Shown one piece after another: positions 8,747 to 16,606 of a DNA stretch of 64,000 bases. The DNA lies in assembly GCF_011516645.4 (NCBI RefSeq), contig NZ_CP088285.1:4110501-4174500 (forward strand), in the 5' to 3' direction. Under the pieces are notes generated by a model that was not told where the DNA came from, made no database searches, and saw only the letters and a program-made list of their open reading frames with translations. A program made the translations under genes and the position numbers. This DNA is from Bradyrhizobium septentrionale (lineage in GTDB: Bacteria > Pseudomonadota > Alphaproteobacteria > Rhizobiales > Xanthobacteraceae). How positions within the stretch are numbered: position 1 is the stretch's first letter; every line of letters starts with the position of its first letter.

Positions 8747-9285
8747 ATCCTGTCGTTTCCTCGTTGAAGATTGACTTTGTTTGAAGATTGTTTTGCTGGC
8801 CGTTGCTGCGCAACAGCGTCGCGATACTGCGCGAATGCCCACGCATTGACAAGTCTGGTTCGGGCATGGCTCGTGCCCGACCATCCGGAAAAGTGAGCAA
8901 GCGCTCGGTAAACATTGCAACGCACGTGCTTCATCCCGTGCTGCGGGATAAGCTCTCGCGCGGTCGCGATCAGGCGTTAGACCTAAGTCGCTGTTCCCGA
9001 CCGATTTCACCAATCGGGTGATCAATGTCTCCGATCAGGATGGTTGCGCCGGCCGATCGCCGTCGTGAAGGCGCGTCTTGAACGGCGCGATTGTCGCACC
9101 CCTTATTGTCACGCCCTTGCAGTTTGTGCTGGACACCGGCGCGGCTTGCGGTAAGGGGTTGCTTCCGTGGTATACCACGGCCTGGCATTCTCCGTTGTCC
9201 GCCAAGTGCGGACCGGCGGCAGTCACCCGGACGGGTCTGGCTCGGGCGTTGAGAGACTTCCAGCATTGGCTTTGAAAGAGAGAGC
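8747..9285. other. 539-bp divergent intergenic region
   Basis: Lies between the divergent livK and ketopantoate-reductase-like genes. No credible coding frame is seen on either strand. The livK-proximal part is comparatively AT-rich (TTGACTTTGTTTGAAGATTG around 8770) and probably holds the liv promoter and leader. The right part holds the perfect 16-bp palindrome annotated separately at 9165-9180. Confidence 0.6.
9165..9180. promoter_or_regulatory. Perfect 16-bp palindrome, GntR-type operator candidate
   Basis: CCGTGGTATACCACGG is its own reverse complement and contains TGGTATACCA, the type of half-site pair (TGGT-N-ACCA) bound by FadR-subfamily GntR regulators. It lies 105 bp upstream of the ATG at 9286. 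No GntR gene is in this window, so the regulator, if any, is encoded elsewhere. Confidence 0.4.
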
Positions 9286-10350
9286 ATGGCGCGCAACATT
9301 CTGATTTTGGGAGCTTCCTACGGCTCCCTGCTGGGGACCAAGCTTCTGATGGCGGGTCACAATGTGACCTTGGTGTGCCGGAAGAACACGGCCGACCTGA
9401 TCAACCGCGACGGCACCGAGGTCCGCATCAAGCTGCGCGACGAAAAGGAGCACCGCTCTATCTTCTCGCGCGATTTGCCGGGCAAGCTCGACGCCGTGAC
9501 ACCCGCCGATGTCGACGTGTCGCGCTACGACATGGTTGGGCTGGCGATGCAGGAGCCGCAATACACCAACCACACGGTTCGCGTGCTGATGATCAAGATC
9601 GCGGCGGCGAAGCTGCCCTGCCTGTCGATCATGAACATGCCGCCGCTGCCGTATCTGAAGCGGATTCCCGCGCTCGCCGGTATGGACCTCGAGGAGGCCT
9701 ACACCAATGCGCAGGTGTGGGAGCGCTTCGAACCGGGACTGGTGACGCTGTGCTCGCCGGATCCGCAGGCCTTCCGTCCGCCGGAAGAGAAGGCCAACGT
9801 GCTGCATGTCGGCCTGCCGACCAACTTCAAGGCCTCCGCCTTCGCCGACGACAAGCACAACAAGGTGCTGCGCGAGCTCGAAGCCGATATCGACGCGGTG
9901 ACGCTCGACGGCCAGGACGTGCCGGTGAAGCTGAAGGTGTTTGACTCGCTGTTCGTGCCGCTGGCGAAATGGTCGATGCTGCTGACCGGCAATTATCGCT
10001 GCATCACGCCGAAGGAGCCGCAATCGATCCGCGACGCCGTGCACGGCGACCTGACGCGCTCGCAGGCGATCTACGACCATGTCGATTCGATCGCGCGCCA
10101 GCTCGGCGCCGATCCTGCCGACCAGGTGCCGTTCGCGAAATACGCCAAGGCGGCGGAAAGCCTGCTCAAGCCGTCCTCGGCGGCCCGTGCGGTCGCCGCC
10201 GGCGCGCCGTTCATCGAGCGCGTCGACCTCTTGGTGAAGCTGATCTCGCACCAGCTCGGCAAGCCCAGCGCCGAGATCGACCGCACGGTCGAGACCGTCG
10301 ATCAGAAGCTGAACGAGAAGATCGTGCAGGGCGGCTCCGGCGCGGAGTGA
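9286..10350 (+). CDS. Ketopantoate reductase-like NAD(P)-dependent enzyme
   Basis: 354-residue cytoplasmic protein. The N-terminus is a Rossmann fold like that of PanE/ApbA (ILILGASYGSLLGTKLLMAG, a GxxxGxxxG-type nucleotide loop, followed by a charged position near CRKN). The C-terminal half is helical, as in 6-phosphogluconate-dehydrogenase-like C-domains. The glycine loop is GASYGSLLG rather than the PanE GxGxxG, so a biosynthetic ketopantoate reductase role is not assured. A reasonable Shine-Dalgarno sequence (GAAAGAGAGAGC) precedes ATG 9286. It stands alone, with the palindrome at 9165-9180 in its promoter region. Confidence 0.75.
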   Translation: MARNILILGASYGSLLGTKLLMAGHNVTLVCRKNTADLINRDGTEVRIKLRDEKEHRSIFSRDLPGKLDAVTPADVDVSRYDMVGLAMQEPQYTNHTVRVLMIKIAAAKLPCLSIMNMPPLPYLKRIPALAGMDLEEAYTNAQVWERFEPGLVTLCSPDPQAFRPPEEKANVLHVGLPTNFKASAFADDKHNKVLRELEADIDAVTLDGQDVPVKLKVFDSLFVPLAKWSMLLTGNYRCITPKEPQSIRDAVHGDLTRSQAIYDHVDSIARQLGADPADQVPFAKYAKAAESLLKPSSAARAVAAGAPFIERVDLLVKLISHQLGKPSAEIDRTVETVDQKLNEKIVQGGSGAE

Positions 10351-10486
10351 CGCGCACCGTGGCGGGGGCGATGGCGCCCTCGCCATGCACCGGCGTTCAG
10401 CAAAACGTAAACCGCGGTTCCCAAACGCATGGCTCGGCCGATCCAGCTGAGGTAGGCTCGCGCAGTTGCGGTTGGGAGCCACGAAC

Positions 10487-10681
10487 ATGCCGATCAAATC
10501 GCTTCCTCTCCTTGCAATCTACGGCGACCTCGACCGCGCGCGCGACATCATGCGCGCCTGGCAGCCGCTCGACCAGCTTTCGCCTGACACGGCCGAGATC
10601 GTCGTGAAAGCGATCGCCGAAGGCATCGCACGCGGCCGTAGGCACGGCCTCGAGATGGGACAGTGCCATCTCGCGGCGTGA
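10487..10681 (+). CDS. Small conserved-looking protein of unknown function
   Basis: 64 residues from ATG 10487, preceded by TTGGGAGCC as a ribosome site; an in-frame TTG at 10466 would add seven residues. The product (MPIKSLPLLAIYGDLDRARD...) looks soluble and largely helical, with no cysteines except one near the end and no signal peptide. GC3 bias matches neighbouring genes, which is the main support for coding. Function not recognised. Confidence 0.5.
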   Translation: MPIKSLPLLAIYGDLDRARDIMRAWQPLDQLSPDTAEIVVKAIAEGIARGRRHGLEMGQCHLAA

Positions 10682-10738
10682 GTTGCGCGCGATGCTCAGT
10701 ATCCGACTCGATCTTGTGAGGTGAGCGCACTTCTCAGG

Positions 10739-10791
10739 CTCCCTCCCCCCTTGCGGGGACCTTGCGGGGGAGGGTGGGGAGAGGGGTGGCC
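10739..10791. repeat. CTCCCCC...GGGGGAG intergenic palindrome, copy a
   Basis: Short C-rich arm followed by GCGGGG and a G-rich arm (CTCCCTCCCCCC, TTGCGGGG twice, GGGGGAGGG), forming a strong hairpin. The same family occurs at 10877-10917, 14642-14688 and 45651-45708. The GCGGGGACCTTGCGGGG internal duplication is unique to this copy. Confidence 0.65.
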
Positions 10792-10876
10792 CCGGGCGCG
10801 ACGATTGACGTGGCCGTCGCTTTCGCAACGCCGGTCGCGTGCTGTTCAAGATTGAGCCGAGAGAGCGCGTCGTGTG

Positions 10877-10917
10877 GGACCCCTCTCCCTAACCCTCTCC
10901 CACAAGGGGAGAGGGAA
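10877..10917. repeat. CCCTCTCC...GGAGAGGG intergenic palindrome, copy b
   Basis: Contains CCCTCTCCC, ACAA and GGGGAGAGGG as hairpin arms. It lies about 90 bp from copy a in the gap before rnk, so the two could pair with themselves or with each other. Confidence 0.65.
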
Positions 10918-10965
10918 CCCTACCGCTGGTGGCTCCCTTACCGGAAATGCGGCGAGGCCGCGCCG

Positions 10966-11385
10966 CTAGCCCTGATGCTTCACGGCCAAAATCGTCACCG
11001 AACGCGTCTGGTGGCTCGGTGTCTGAAAATCGATGGTTTGTCCGACCGAGAGCCCGATCAGCGCGGCGCCGACCGGCGTCAGCACCGAGATGCGCCGGAG
11101 CGCGATGTCGGCTTCGTGCGGGTACACCAGCACGACCTCCCTGACGTCGCCGGTCTCGTCGTCGCGATAGCGCACAAGCGAGCCCATGCGGACCACGTCC
11201 GGCAGCTCGGCATCATCGGCGACGAGCTGCGCCCGGTCGGTCTCGCGCGCGAGGAACTCGGCCACGCTGGGAAACACCGCCATGCTGGAATCGGCCAGCA
11301 CGCTGAGGCGATGCGCCTCGCTCGCGGTGATCACGATCGGCGGCAATGCAGGGGCGGTAAAGCTAGTGTGAATGGTTCGGGTCAT
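10966..11385 (-). CDS. rnk: Rnk/GreA-like nucleoside diphosphate kinase regulator
   Basis: 139-residue protein combining a short helical N-terminal segment with a C-terminal GreA/GreB-type domain. The C-terminal motif region RRISVLTPVGAALIGLSVGQTIDF is the hallmark of the GreA C-terminal fold and of Rnk. Rnk-family proteins bind RNA polymerase near the secondary channel and were named for an effect on nucleoside diphosphate kinase. It is too short for GreA itself (about 158 residues with a full coiled coil). Transcribed alone, toward the palindromic repeats. Confidence 0.8.
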   Translation of the reverse strand: MTRTIHTSFTAPALPPIVITASEAHRLSVLADSSMAVFPSVAEFLARETDRAQLVADDAELPDVVRMGSLVRYRDDETGDVREVVLVYPHEADIALRRISVLTPVGAALIGLSVGQTIDFQTPSHQTRSVTILAVKHQG

Positions 11386-11702
11386 GTTGGCTTGACCTTG
11401 TGGTTAATCGGAGGCGGCGCTGATGCCGCGCGCGGATGTCTCGCGCGACGCGACGGACCAAATGATTTGATGACGTTATGATTTTTGGGTGACGCTGAGA
11501 ATCCGGACGGCGCGCAATCGCCGGCCGGCTAATTGCCTGCGTGCAGACGTCCGGCGCGCAATCCGAGGCGCGCAATGCGGGTGTCGATGCTCAGCATGTC
11601 GATCATGGCATCACCAACATAGCCGCTGGCCACGCCGCATCCATTGCGGCGAAAGCGCGCACGTGCTGTGAGGAATGCTCCATGGCCGCAACGCGCCAGG
11701 CG
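11386..11702. other. 317-bp gap between rnk and chrA genes
   Basis: No convincing gene. On the minus strand a GTG-initiated frame of 34 codons (11529-11633, beginning MASGYVGDAMIDMLS) has reasonable composition but no ribosome site or recognised relative. The segment next to rnk (11460-11490, ATTTGATGACGTTATGATTTTT) is AT-rich and is a plausible place for the rnk promoter. Confidence 0.4.
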
Positions 11703-12233
11703 TCAGGGCTGGCCGATGCCGGTAAGGCCGAGCACAGCACCAGCGGCGAGCGCGAGCAGCGGATGGATGCGGGTCGCCGTGGTGGCGATGGCGACCAGAG
11801 CCGCGATCAGCACCGTGCCCCAGCCCGAGACCGAGGTGTGGGTGATGACGATGGCGCTCGCGGTCACGAGGCCGGCGGTGACAGGCACGAGCCCGGCCTG
11901 CACGGTGCGTCGCCATGGCCGGTCCTTGAAGCGCTCCCAGAGCCGGAGCGCGATGCCGGTGACCAGCGACGACGGCCCGAACTTGGCGAGCGAGGTCACC
12001 AGCACGCCGGAGAAGCCCGCGACATGCCAGCCCACCAGCGGGACCACCATCATGTTCGGCCCGGGTGCGGCCTGCGCCAGCGCGAACAGCGCGCCGAATT
12101 CCTGCGCCGTCAGCCAGTGATGGATATCGACCACCTGACGCTGCATCTCCGGCAGGATGGTGTTGCCGCCGCCAAAGGCGAGCAGCGAGAGCTGGGCGAA
12201 GATCAGTGCGAGCGTGACAAGGGTTCCGGTCAT
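11703..12233 (-). CDS. chrA: Chromate transporter, short-chain ChrA subunit (second half)
   Basis: 176-residue inner-membrane protein with five or six hydrophobic helices and the CHR-family motifs FGGGNTILPEMQRQ near the N-terminus and QAAPGPNM around residue 57. Short-chain CHR proteins carry one domain each and work as pairs, exporting chromate by an unresolved mechanism. It overlaps the preceding chrA half by 4 bp (12230-12233), as expected of obligate partners. The alternative is an exporter for another oxyanion. Confidence 0.88.
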   Translation of the reverse strand: MTGTLVTLALIFAQLSLLAFGGGNTILPEMQRQVVDIHHWLTAQEFGALFALAQAAPGPNMMVVPLVGWHVAGFSGVLVTSLAKFGPSSLVTGIALRLWERFKDRPWRRTVQAGLVPVTAGLVTASAIVITHTSVSGWGTVLIAALVAIATTATRIHPLLALAAGAVLGLTGIGQP

Positions 12234-12796
12234 GACGCCTGCCTCGATCGAAGAAAGATGCTGAGCGGTGCGAGCGTCAGCAGGGTCGGCAGCAGCGGTA
12301 GCCTCAGCACCGCGATCGCGAGCACGCAGAGCGCGCCGATGAAGAGACCGAGGACATCCTTGCGCAACGGCCAGGCGATCTTGATCGCGGTGGAGATCAG
12401 CAGCCCGGCCGCGGCGGCAGCCAGGCCGCCGAACAGATGGCGGACCACGGGATCGTTGGCGAAGCGGCCATAGATCACGCCAAGGCCGATCACGACCGCG
12501 GTCGGCACCGCGATCAGGCCAAGGATCGACGCGAGCGCGCCGGGAATGCCGCGAAACTTCAAGCCCACCGCAACCGACATGTTGATGATGTTGCCGCCGG
12601 GCAGGAATTGGCAGAGCCCGAGCAGGTCGGTGAACTCGGCGCTGGAGAGCCAGCCGCGCTTCTCCACCATCATGTGGCGCGCCAACGGCAGCACGCCGCC
12701 GAAGCCGGTCAGTCCGAGGATGAAGAAGCCCGTGAACAGCTCGCCGATATCGGGCGCCTCGTGCTTGGAGGAGAGGGTGGCGGGTGCTGCATCCAT
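12230..12796 (-). CDS. chrA: Chromate transporter, short-chain ChrA subunit (first half)
   Basis: 188 residues from ATG 12796; the longer open frame beyond it runs antisense through the divergent LysR gene. A CHR domain begins at about residue 18, with GLTGFGGVLPLARHMMVEKR and the LCQFLPGGNIIN motif, the counterpart of the APGPN loop in the partner. Hydrophobic helices follow. First gene of the two-gene operon, with its promoter facing the LysR gene across an AT-rich 114-bp gap with a 27-bp inverted repeat. Confidence 0.88.
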   Translation of the reverse strand: MDAAPATLSSKHEAPDIGELFTGFFILGLTGFGGVLPLARHMMVEKRGWLSSAEFTDLLGLCQFLPGGNIINMSVAVGLKFRGIPGALASILGLIAVPTAVVIGLGVIYGRFANDPVVRHLFGGLAAAAAGLLISTAIKIAWPLRKDVLGLFIGALCVLAIAVLRLPLLPTLLTLAPLSIFLRSRQAS

Positions 12797-12847
12797 CGGC
12801 GCGTCGGCTCCGTTTCTTGTCGTGTTCGATCCGAACCTAGTTTGCGA

Positions 12848-12874
12848 TGCTCCAAATATCAAATATATGGAGCA
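12848..12874. promoter_or_regulatory. Inverted repeat, LysR-type operator candidate
   Basis: Arms TGCTCCA (12848-12854) and TGGAGCA (12868-12874) flank the AT-only-but-one spacer AATATCAAATATA. LysR-type regulators bind dyads with a T-N11-A core in the shared promoter of divergent targets, and the position (52 bp from the chrA start, 37 bp from the lysR start) suits that. The surroundings are far more AT-rich than the rest of the region. Confidence 0.55.
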
Positions 12875-12910
12875 GGTAATTGTCATACACCAAAAATATG
12901 GATGCGTCCG

Positions 12911-13828
12911 ATGATCGAACTGCGCCATCTCCGCTATGCCGTCGCGGTGGCCGAGGAAGGTCACATCACCCGCGCCGCCGCGCGGCTCGGCATCCAGCAG
13001 CCGCCGCTGAGCCAGCAGATCCGCGCGCTGGAGACCGCGATCGGCGCGCCGCTGTTTCGCAGGCAGCCGCGCGGGGTCGAACTGACCGCCGCCGGCCGCG
13101 CCTTCGTCGACAAGGCGCGCGCGGTCCTGCGCGACGCCGACCTCGCCGTGGAGGCCGCGCGGCGGGCGAGCCGCGGCCAGGAAGGCCAGCTTGCGATCGG
13201 CTTCACCTCCTCGGCCGCCTTCCATCCCTTCGTCACCGGCGTGATGCGCGAAATGCGCGAGCGTGCGCCGGCGATCACCCTCTCGCTCGAGGAGGCTTCG
13301 ACCGGCGAGCTGATCGAGGCCGTCGAGGCCGACCGGCTCGATGCCGCATTCGTCCGCTCGCCGAGCGAGCGGCTGGAGAATTTGACGATCACCCATCTGC
13401 TTGACGAGGAGATGCTGGTCGCGTTGCCCGACCATCATCCGCGCGCCCGCAAGGACACGCGCCGCCGGATTGCGCTGGCCTCGCTCGCCGACGAGCCGTT
13501 GATCCTCTACCGCCGCCCGACCGGGCCGGGTCTCTACGACAGCATTATCGCCGCCTGCCGCGCGGCGGGCTTCAGCCCCAAGGTGGCGCAGGAGGCGACG
13601 CGGATGGTGTCGACGCTCAGCCTCGTCGCGGCGGGGCTCGGGATTTCGATCGTGCCGGAATCGATGGCGCGGCTGGAGACCGCGGGCGTGTCCTATCTCC
13701 GCCTCGATCGCTCCGCGGGCCTGGTCGCGCCTCTGGCGCTGGCCCGCAAGAAGGGGCCCGCCGGCGGCACGCTCGGCCGCCTGCTTGGCATTGTCACGCG
13801 CCGGGTGAAGGACCGCGCCGGGGTTTGA
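12911..13828 (+). CDS. LysR-family transcriptional regulator
   Basis: 305 residues from ATG 12911 (an ATG at 12902 adds three). The N-terminal winged helix is clear: MIELRHLRYAVAVAEEGHIT, then AAARLGIQQPPLSQQIRALE as the recognition-helix region, ending at about residue 60. The substrate-binding domain of PBP type II follows (GFTSSAAFHPFV, then DEPLILYRRPTGPGLY). It belongs to the BenM/CatM-like branch by its start pattern. Divergent from the chrA pair across a 27-bp dyad, so it probably controls them and itself; the co-inducer is unknown. Confidence 0.9.
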   Translation: MIELRHLRYAVAVAEEGHITRAAARLGIQQPPLSQQIRALETAIGAPLFRRQPRGVELTAAGRAFVDKARAVLRDADLAVEAARRASRGQEGQLAIGFTSSAAFHPFVTGVMREMRERAPAITLSLEEASTGELIEAVEADRLDAAFVRSPSERLENLTITHLLDEEMLVALPDHHPRARKDTRRRIALASLADEPLILYRRPTGPGLYDSIIAACRAAGFSPKVAQEATRMVSTLSLVAAGLGISIVPESMARLETAGVSYLRLDRSAGLVAPLALARKKGPAGGTLGRLLGIVTRRVKDRAGV

Positions 13829-14033
13829 CGCAGGCTTGCGTGATGGCGCCGAACGTTAGCGCGGGCCCAGCAATGTCGCCGGTATGGCGCGGAATGTGGG
13901 GTGTTTGGCGAACGCTCGCATCCGGGCACCGCTAGATCACCTGCATCGAACCCGGTTGCCCGCACGCCGGTCGCAACAGCTCAGTTGCACGCCGAGGCTT
14001 CGGGTTCAATCAACACTGCGAAAGGCAATTCCG

Positions 14034-14581
14034 ATGGCACGTTTTCCGGTCCATACGCGCGACTCCGCCCCTGAAGCCTCGAAGCCCGCGCTGGGTGACG
14101 TCGAGGCGCGGTTTGGCATGATCCCGAACCTTGCGGCGGCGATGGCGACGTCGCCAGTGCTGATCCAGAGCTTCATCGGCATCTTCGACAAGGTTCACAG
14201 CGGCAGCTTCACCGAGCAGCAGATCCAGACCGTGCTGCTCACCGACGCGGTGACCAATGGCTGCGCCTGGGCGGTCGCGCTGCATTCCGCGCTCGGCTTG
14301 CAGGCCGGCCTTGCTCCGGCCGATGTCGAGGCGATGCGTGCCGGCCGCTCGCCTGCCGACAAGACACTCGGTGCGCTCTCGACGCTGGCGAGGTCGCTGA
14401 TCGAAAAGCGCGGGCGGCTCGACGATGAGGAGATCGAACGATTCCTGGCGGCCGGGTCTACAAGGACCTCGTGCTTGAAGTGATCACCATCGTGGCGGCA
14501 TCGACCATCACCAACTACACCGGCAGCGTGACCAATCCGCCGCTGGAGGCGGCGCTGCAGGCGCATGCCTGGAATGGCTGA
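14034..14581 (+). pseudogene. Carboxymuconolactone-decarboxylase/AhpD-like protein, frameshifted
   Basis: From ATG 14034 the frame encodes an all-helical CMD-family protein (AVTNGCAWAVALHSALGLQAG, with the His of the active helix but an Ala where many members have the second Cys). Around 14450-14457 the frame fails: it runs out to a stop at 14483, while the next frame continues the family sequence (YKDLVLEVITIVAAS, then TNYTGSVTNPPLEAALQ) to a proper stop at 14579-14581. The coordinates require loss of one base, most simply one G in the run at 14457. It may be a real mutation or a sequencing/assembly error, so function is uncertain. Confidence 0.7.
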
Positions 14582-14641
14582 GCTGGTCTCGCCTGGGTGT
14601 CAAACACTGCACGCCGGCTGTGAGATCGGCGTGCGTCGCCG

Positions 14642-14688
14642 CCCTCCCTCTCCCCGTTCTTACGGGGAGAGGGCTGGGGTGAGGGGCC
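14642..14688. repeat. CCCTCTCCCC...GGGGAGAGGG palindrome, copy c
   Basis: Arms CCCTCTCCCCG and CGGGGAGAGGG around TTCTTA, followed by a GTGAGGGG tail. A degraded relative (CTTCCCGCACGCGGGGCGAGG) follows at 14767-14790. These fill the gap between the frameshifted CMD gene and the convergent regulator gene and could also serve as a transcription terminator. Confidence 0.65.
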
Positions 14689-14832
14689 GTCTCCGCGTGT
14701 GCGGTGATAGCTGCGGTCGCGGAGGCTCCCCCTCACCCGGAACACATCTGACGATGCGTTCCGACCTCTTCCCGCACGCGGGGCGAGGTGAAGCGGAGTC
14801 CGCGGTTCGATTCGAAATCGCGTCATCATGCC

Positions 14833-15864
14833 TTAGCGCGCAAATCTGGCGCGGTAGTCCTGCGGTGTGGTGGCCAGCAGTCGCATGAAGCTGCGGCGCA
14901 TCGTCTCCTCCGATCCGAAACCGCAGCGCTGTGAGATCCGCTTGATCGGCAGATGCGTCTCCGAGAGCAGATGCCGGGCGCCCTCGGCCCGCAACCGTTC
15001 GATCGCGCGTGCCGGCGTCAACCCGGTCGCATCGGCGTAATGCCGGCTGAAGCTGCGTTCGCTCATGCCGGCCTGTTTGGCGAGCGTTGCAAGCGAGAGG
15101 TCGTCGGACAGATGATTGCCGATCCAGTCGTGCAATGCGCTGAACCTGTCGTCGGTCGTTTGCAGGGACAGCATCTCGCTGAATTGCGCCTGCCCGCCCG
15201 GTCGTTTGAGAAAGACGACGAGGTAGCGGGCGACGGCCAGCGCCGCAGCACGGCCGAGATCCTCTTCCACCAGCGCCAGCGCGAGGTCGATCCCTGACGT
15301 CACGCCCGCCGAGGTCCAGAACGATCCATCGCGTACGAAGATCGGGTCGGGCTCGACGCGGACAGCGGGAAAGCGCTCGGCGAGTTCTGCGCAAAATTGC
15401 CAATGGGTCGCGGCGCGTCGCCCGTCGAGGGCGCCTGTTGCGGCGAGCAGGAACGCGCCGGTACAGACCGATGCGGTGCGGCGCGCTTGCGTGGTGCGCC
15501 TGCGCACCCAGTCGACCAGCACGGCATCCGCCGTTGCGGCGTCGACGCCGTCGCCGCCCGGAATCACCAGCGTGTCGACGGCGGTATCGATCGTGGAAAG
15601 CGGATGCACCGCAACGCCGACCCCGGCCGATGCTTCGATGGTGGGACCGTCCTTGCCGACAACGCGGACCTCATAGGGCTCGGCGTTGCCTGCCTTGGCC
15701 ATCAGGGCGTTGACGGACGCGAACACCTGCAGCGGCCCGGTGACATCAAGCAATTGCACCGCCGGATAAGCCAGCACTTCGATCCGGCGGCGGCCTTTTG
15801 GCGGAAAACGTGGGGGCTTTGGCGTCATCGCCGGAACGTGCCGCGCTAGATTCGCTTTGTCCAT
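14833..15864 (-). CDS. GlxA-type AraC regulator with DJ-1/PfpI domain
   Basis: 343 residues. The N-terminal two thirds is a class I glutamine-amidotransferase-like (DJ-1/PfpI) domain with the nucleophile-elbow sequence TASVCTGAFLLA, and the C-terminal 90 residues hold two AraC helix-turn-helix motifs (LATLAKQAGMSERSFSRHYA and IKRISQRCGFGSEETMRRSF). Proteins of this architecture activate neighbouring genes in response to small nitrogenous metabolites. The start at 15864 leaves only 28 bp to the divergent ATG 15893; the in-frame ATG at 15828 is an alternative that leaves more promoter room. Neither has a strong ribosome site. Confidence 0.9.
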   Translation of the reverse strand: MDKANLARHVPAMTPKPPRFPPKGRRRIEVLAYPAVQLLDVTGPLQVFASVNALMAKAGNAEPYEVRVVGKDGPTIEASAGVGVAVHPLSTIDTAVDTLVIPGGDGVDAATADAVLVDWVRRRTTQARRTASVCTGAFLLAATGALDGRRAATHWQFCAELAERFPAVRVEPDPIFVRDGSFWTSAGVTSGIDLALALVEEDLGRAAALAVARYLVVFLKRPGGQAQFSEMLSLQTTDDRFSALHDWIGNHLSDDLSLATLAKQAGMSERSFSRHYADATGLTPARAIERLRAEGARHLLSETHLPIKRISQRCGFGSEETMRRSFMRLLATTPQDYRARFAR

Positions 15865-15892
15865 AGCGCAAAGGAAGTTCGAGGGAAGTTCG

Positions 15893-16606
15893 ATGATTGC
15901 TCACGATGTCCATCTCCGGATCGGATCGCTGCTGTTCGAAGGCGTCGATCAAATCGATTTGACCGGCCCGTTCGAGGTGCTGTCGCGGATTCCGAATTCG
16001 ACCTACCGCATCTACGGCAAGACTTTGGAGCCGGTGCGCGACATCAAGGGATTGCGGCTGACGCCGGACGCCACGCTGGCCGACGCGCCGCCGCTCGATG
16101 TGCTGCATGTGCCTGGCGGATTCGGTCAGGAGGCGCTGATGGAAGACGCCGAGGTTCTTGACTGGATCCGCGCGCAGGCGGCTGGGGCATGCCGCATCTT
16201 TTCGGTCTGCACGGGGGCCCTGATCTGCGGCGCGGCCGGGCTCCTCAGGGGACGCAGGGCGACGACGCATTGGGCGTCGTTTCATCTGCTGCCGTTCTTC
16301 GGCGCCGTGCCCGTGAACGAGCGCGTGGTGGTGGACGGAAGCTATGTCTTTGCCGCCGGCGTCACCGCGGGCATCGATGGCGCGTTGCGGCTGGCGGCCG
16401 AATTGCGCGGCGACGATGCCGCGCAGGCGATCCAGCTCTATATGGCCTATGCGCCGGAGCCGCCGTTCGATAGCGGCACGCCGGAGACCGCGCCGCCCGA
16501 GATCCTGCAGCAGTCGCGCCAGGCGACGCGCGCGATCACGGCGCAGCGGGAAGAAACCGCACGCCGTGTGGCTGCCCGGTTAGGTGTGGTCGTTGCAGCA
16601 GACTAA
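15893..16606 (+). CDS. DJ-1/PfpI protein, isonitrile hydratase-like
   Basis: 237 residues. DJ-1/PfpI fold with VCTGAL elbow, Cys106 as the likely nucleophile, matching the catalytic cysteine region of the isonitrile hydratase InhA of Pseudomonas putida, which hydrates isonitriles to N-formamides. The conserved acidic region near GVDQIDLTGPFEV fits the same family. ATG 15893 is preceded by GAGGGAAGTTCG. The divergent GlxA-type regulator shares the DJ-1 domain, a common pairing in proteobacteria, and probably controls this gene. Substrate is inferred from family only. Confidence 0.78.
   Translation: MIAHDVHLRIGSLLFEGVDQIDLTGPFEVLSRIPNSTYRIYGKTLEPVRDIKGLRLTPDATLADAPPLDVLHVPGGFGQEALMEDAEVLDWIRAQAAGACRIFSVCTGALICGAAGLLRGRRATTHWASFHLLPFFGAVPVNERVVVDGSYVFAAGVTAGIDGALRLAAELRGDDAAQAIQLYMAYAPEPPFDSGTPETAPPEILQQSRQATRAITAQREETARRVAARLGVVVAAD

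Noticed and set aside
8747..9025. 93-residue N-terminal extension of LivK
   Set aside because: Places a non-coding-like stretch before a perfect signal peptide; ATG 8746 is the better start.
1..9025. Reading livKHMGF as the urea transporter because of the adjacent urea carboxylase
   Set aside because: The operons are convergent and not co-transcribed. LivK shows no feature allowing a urea call, and a dedicated UrtABCDE would be needed to claim it.
11529..11633. 34-codon GTG frame before chrA on the minus strand
   Set aside because: No ribosome site and no recognisable relative; kept only as a note in the gap entry.
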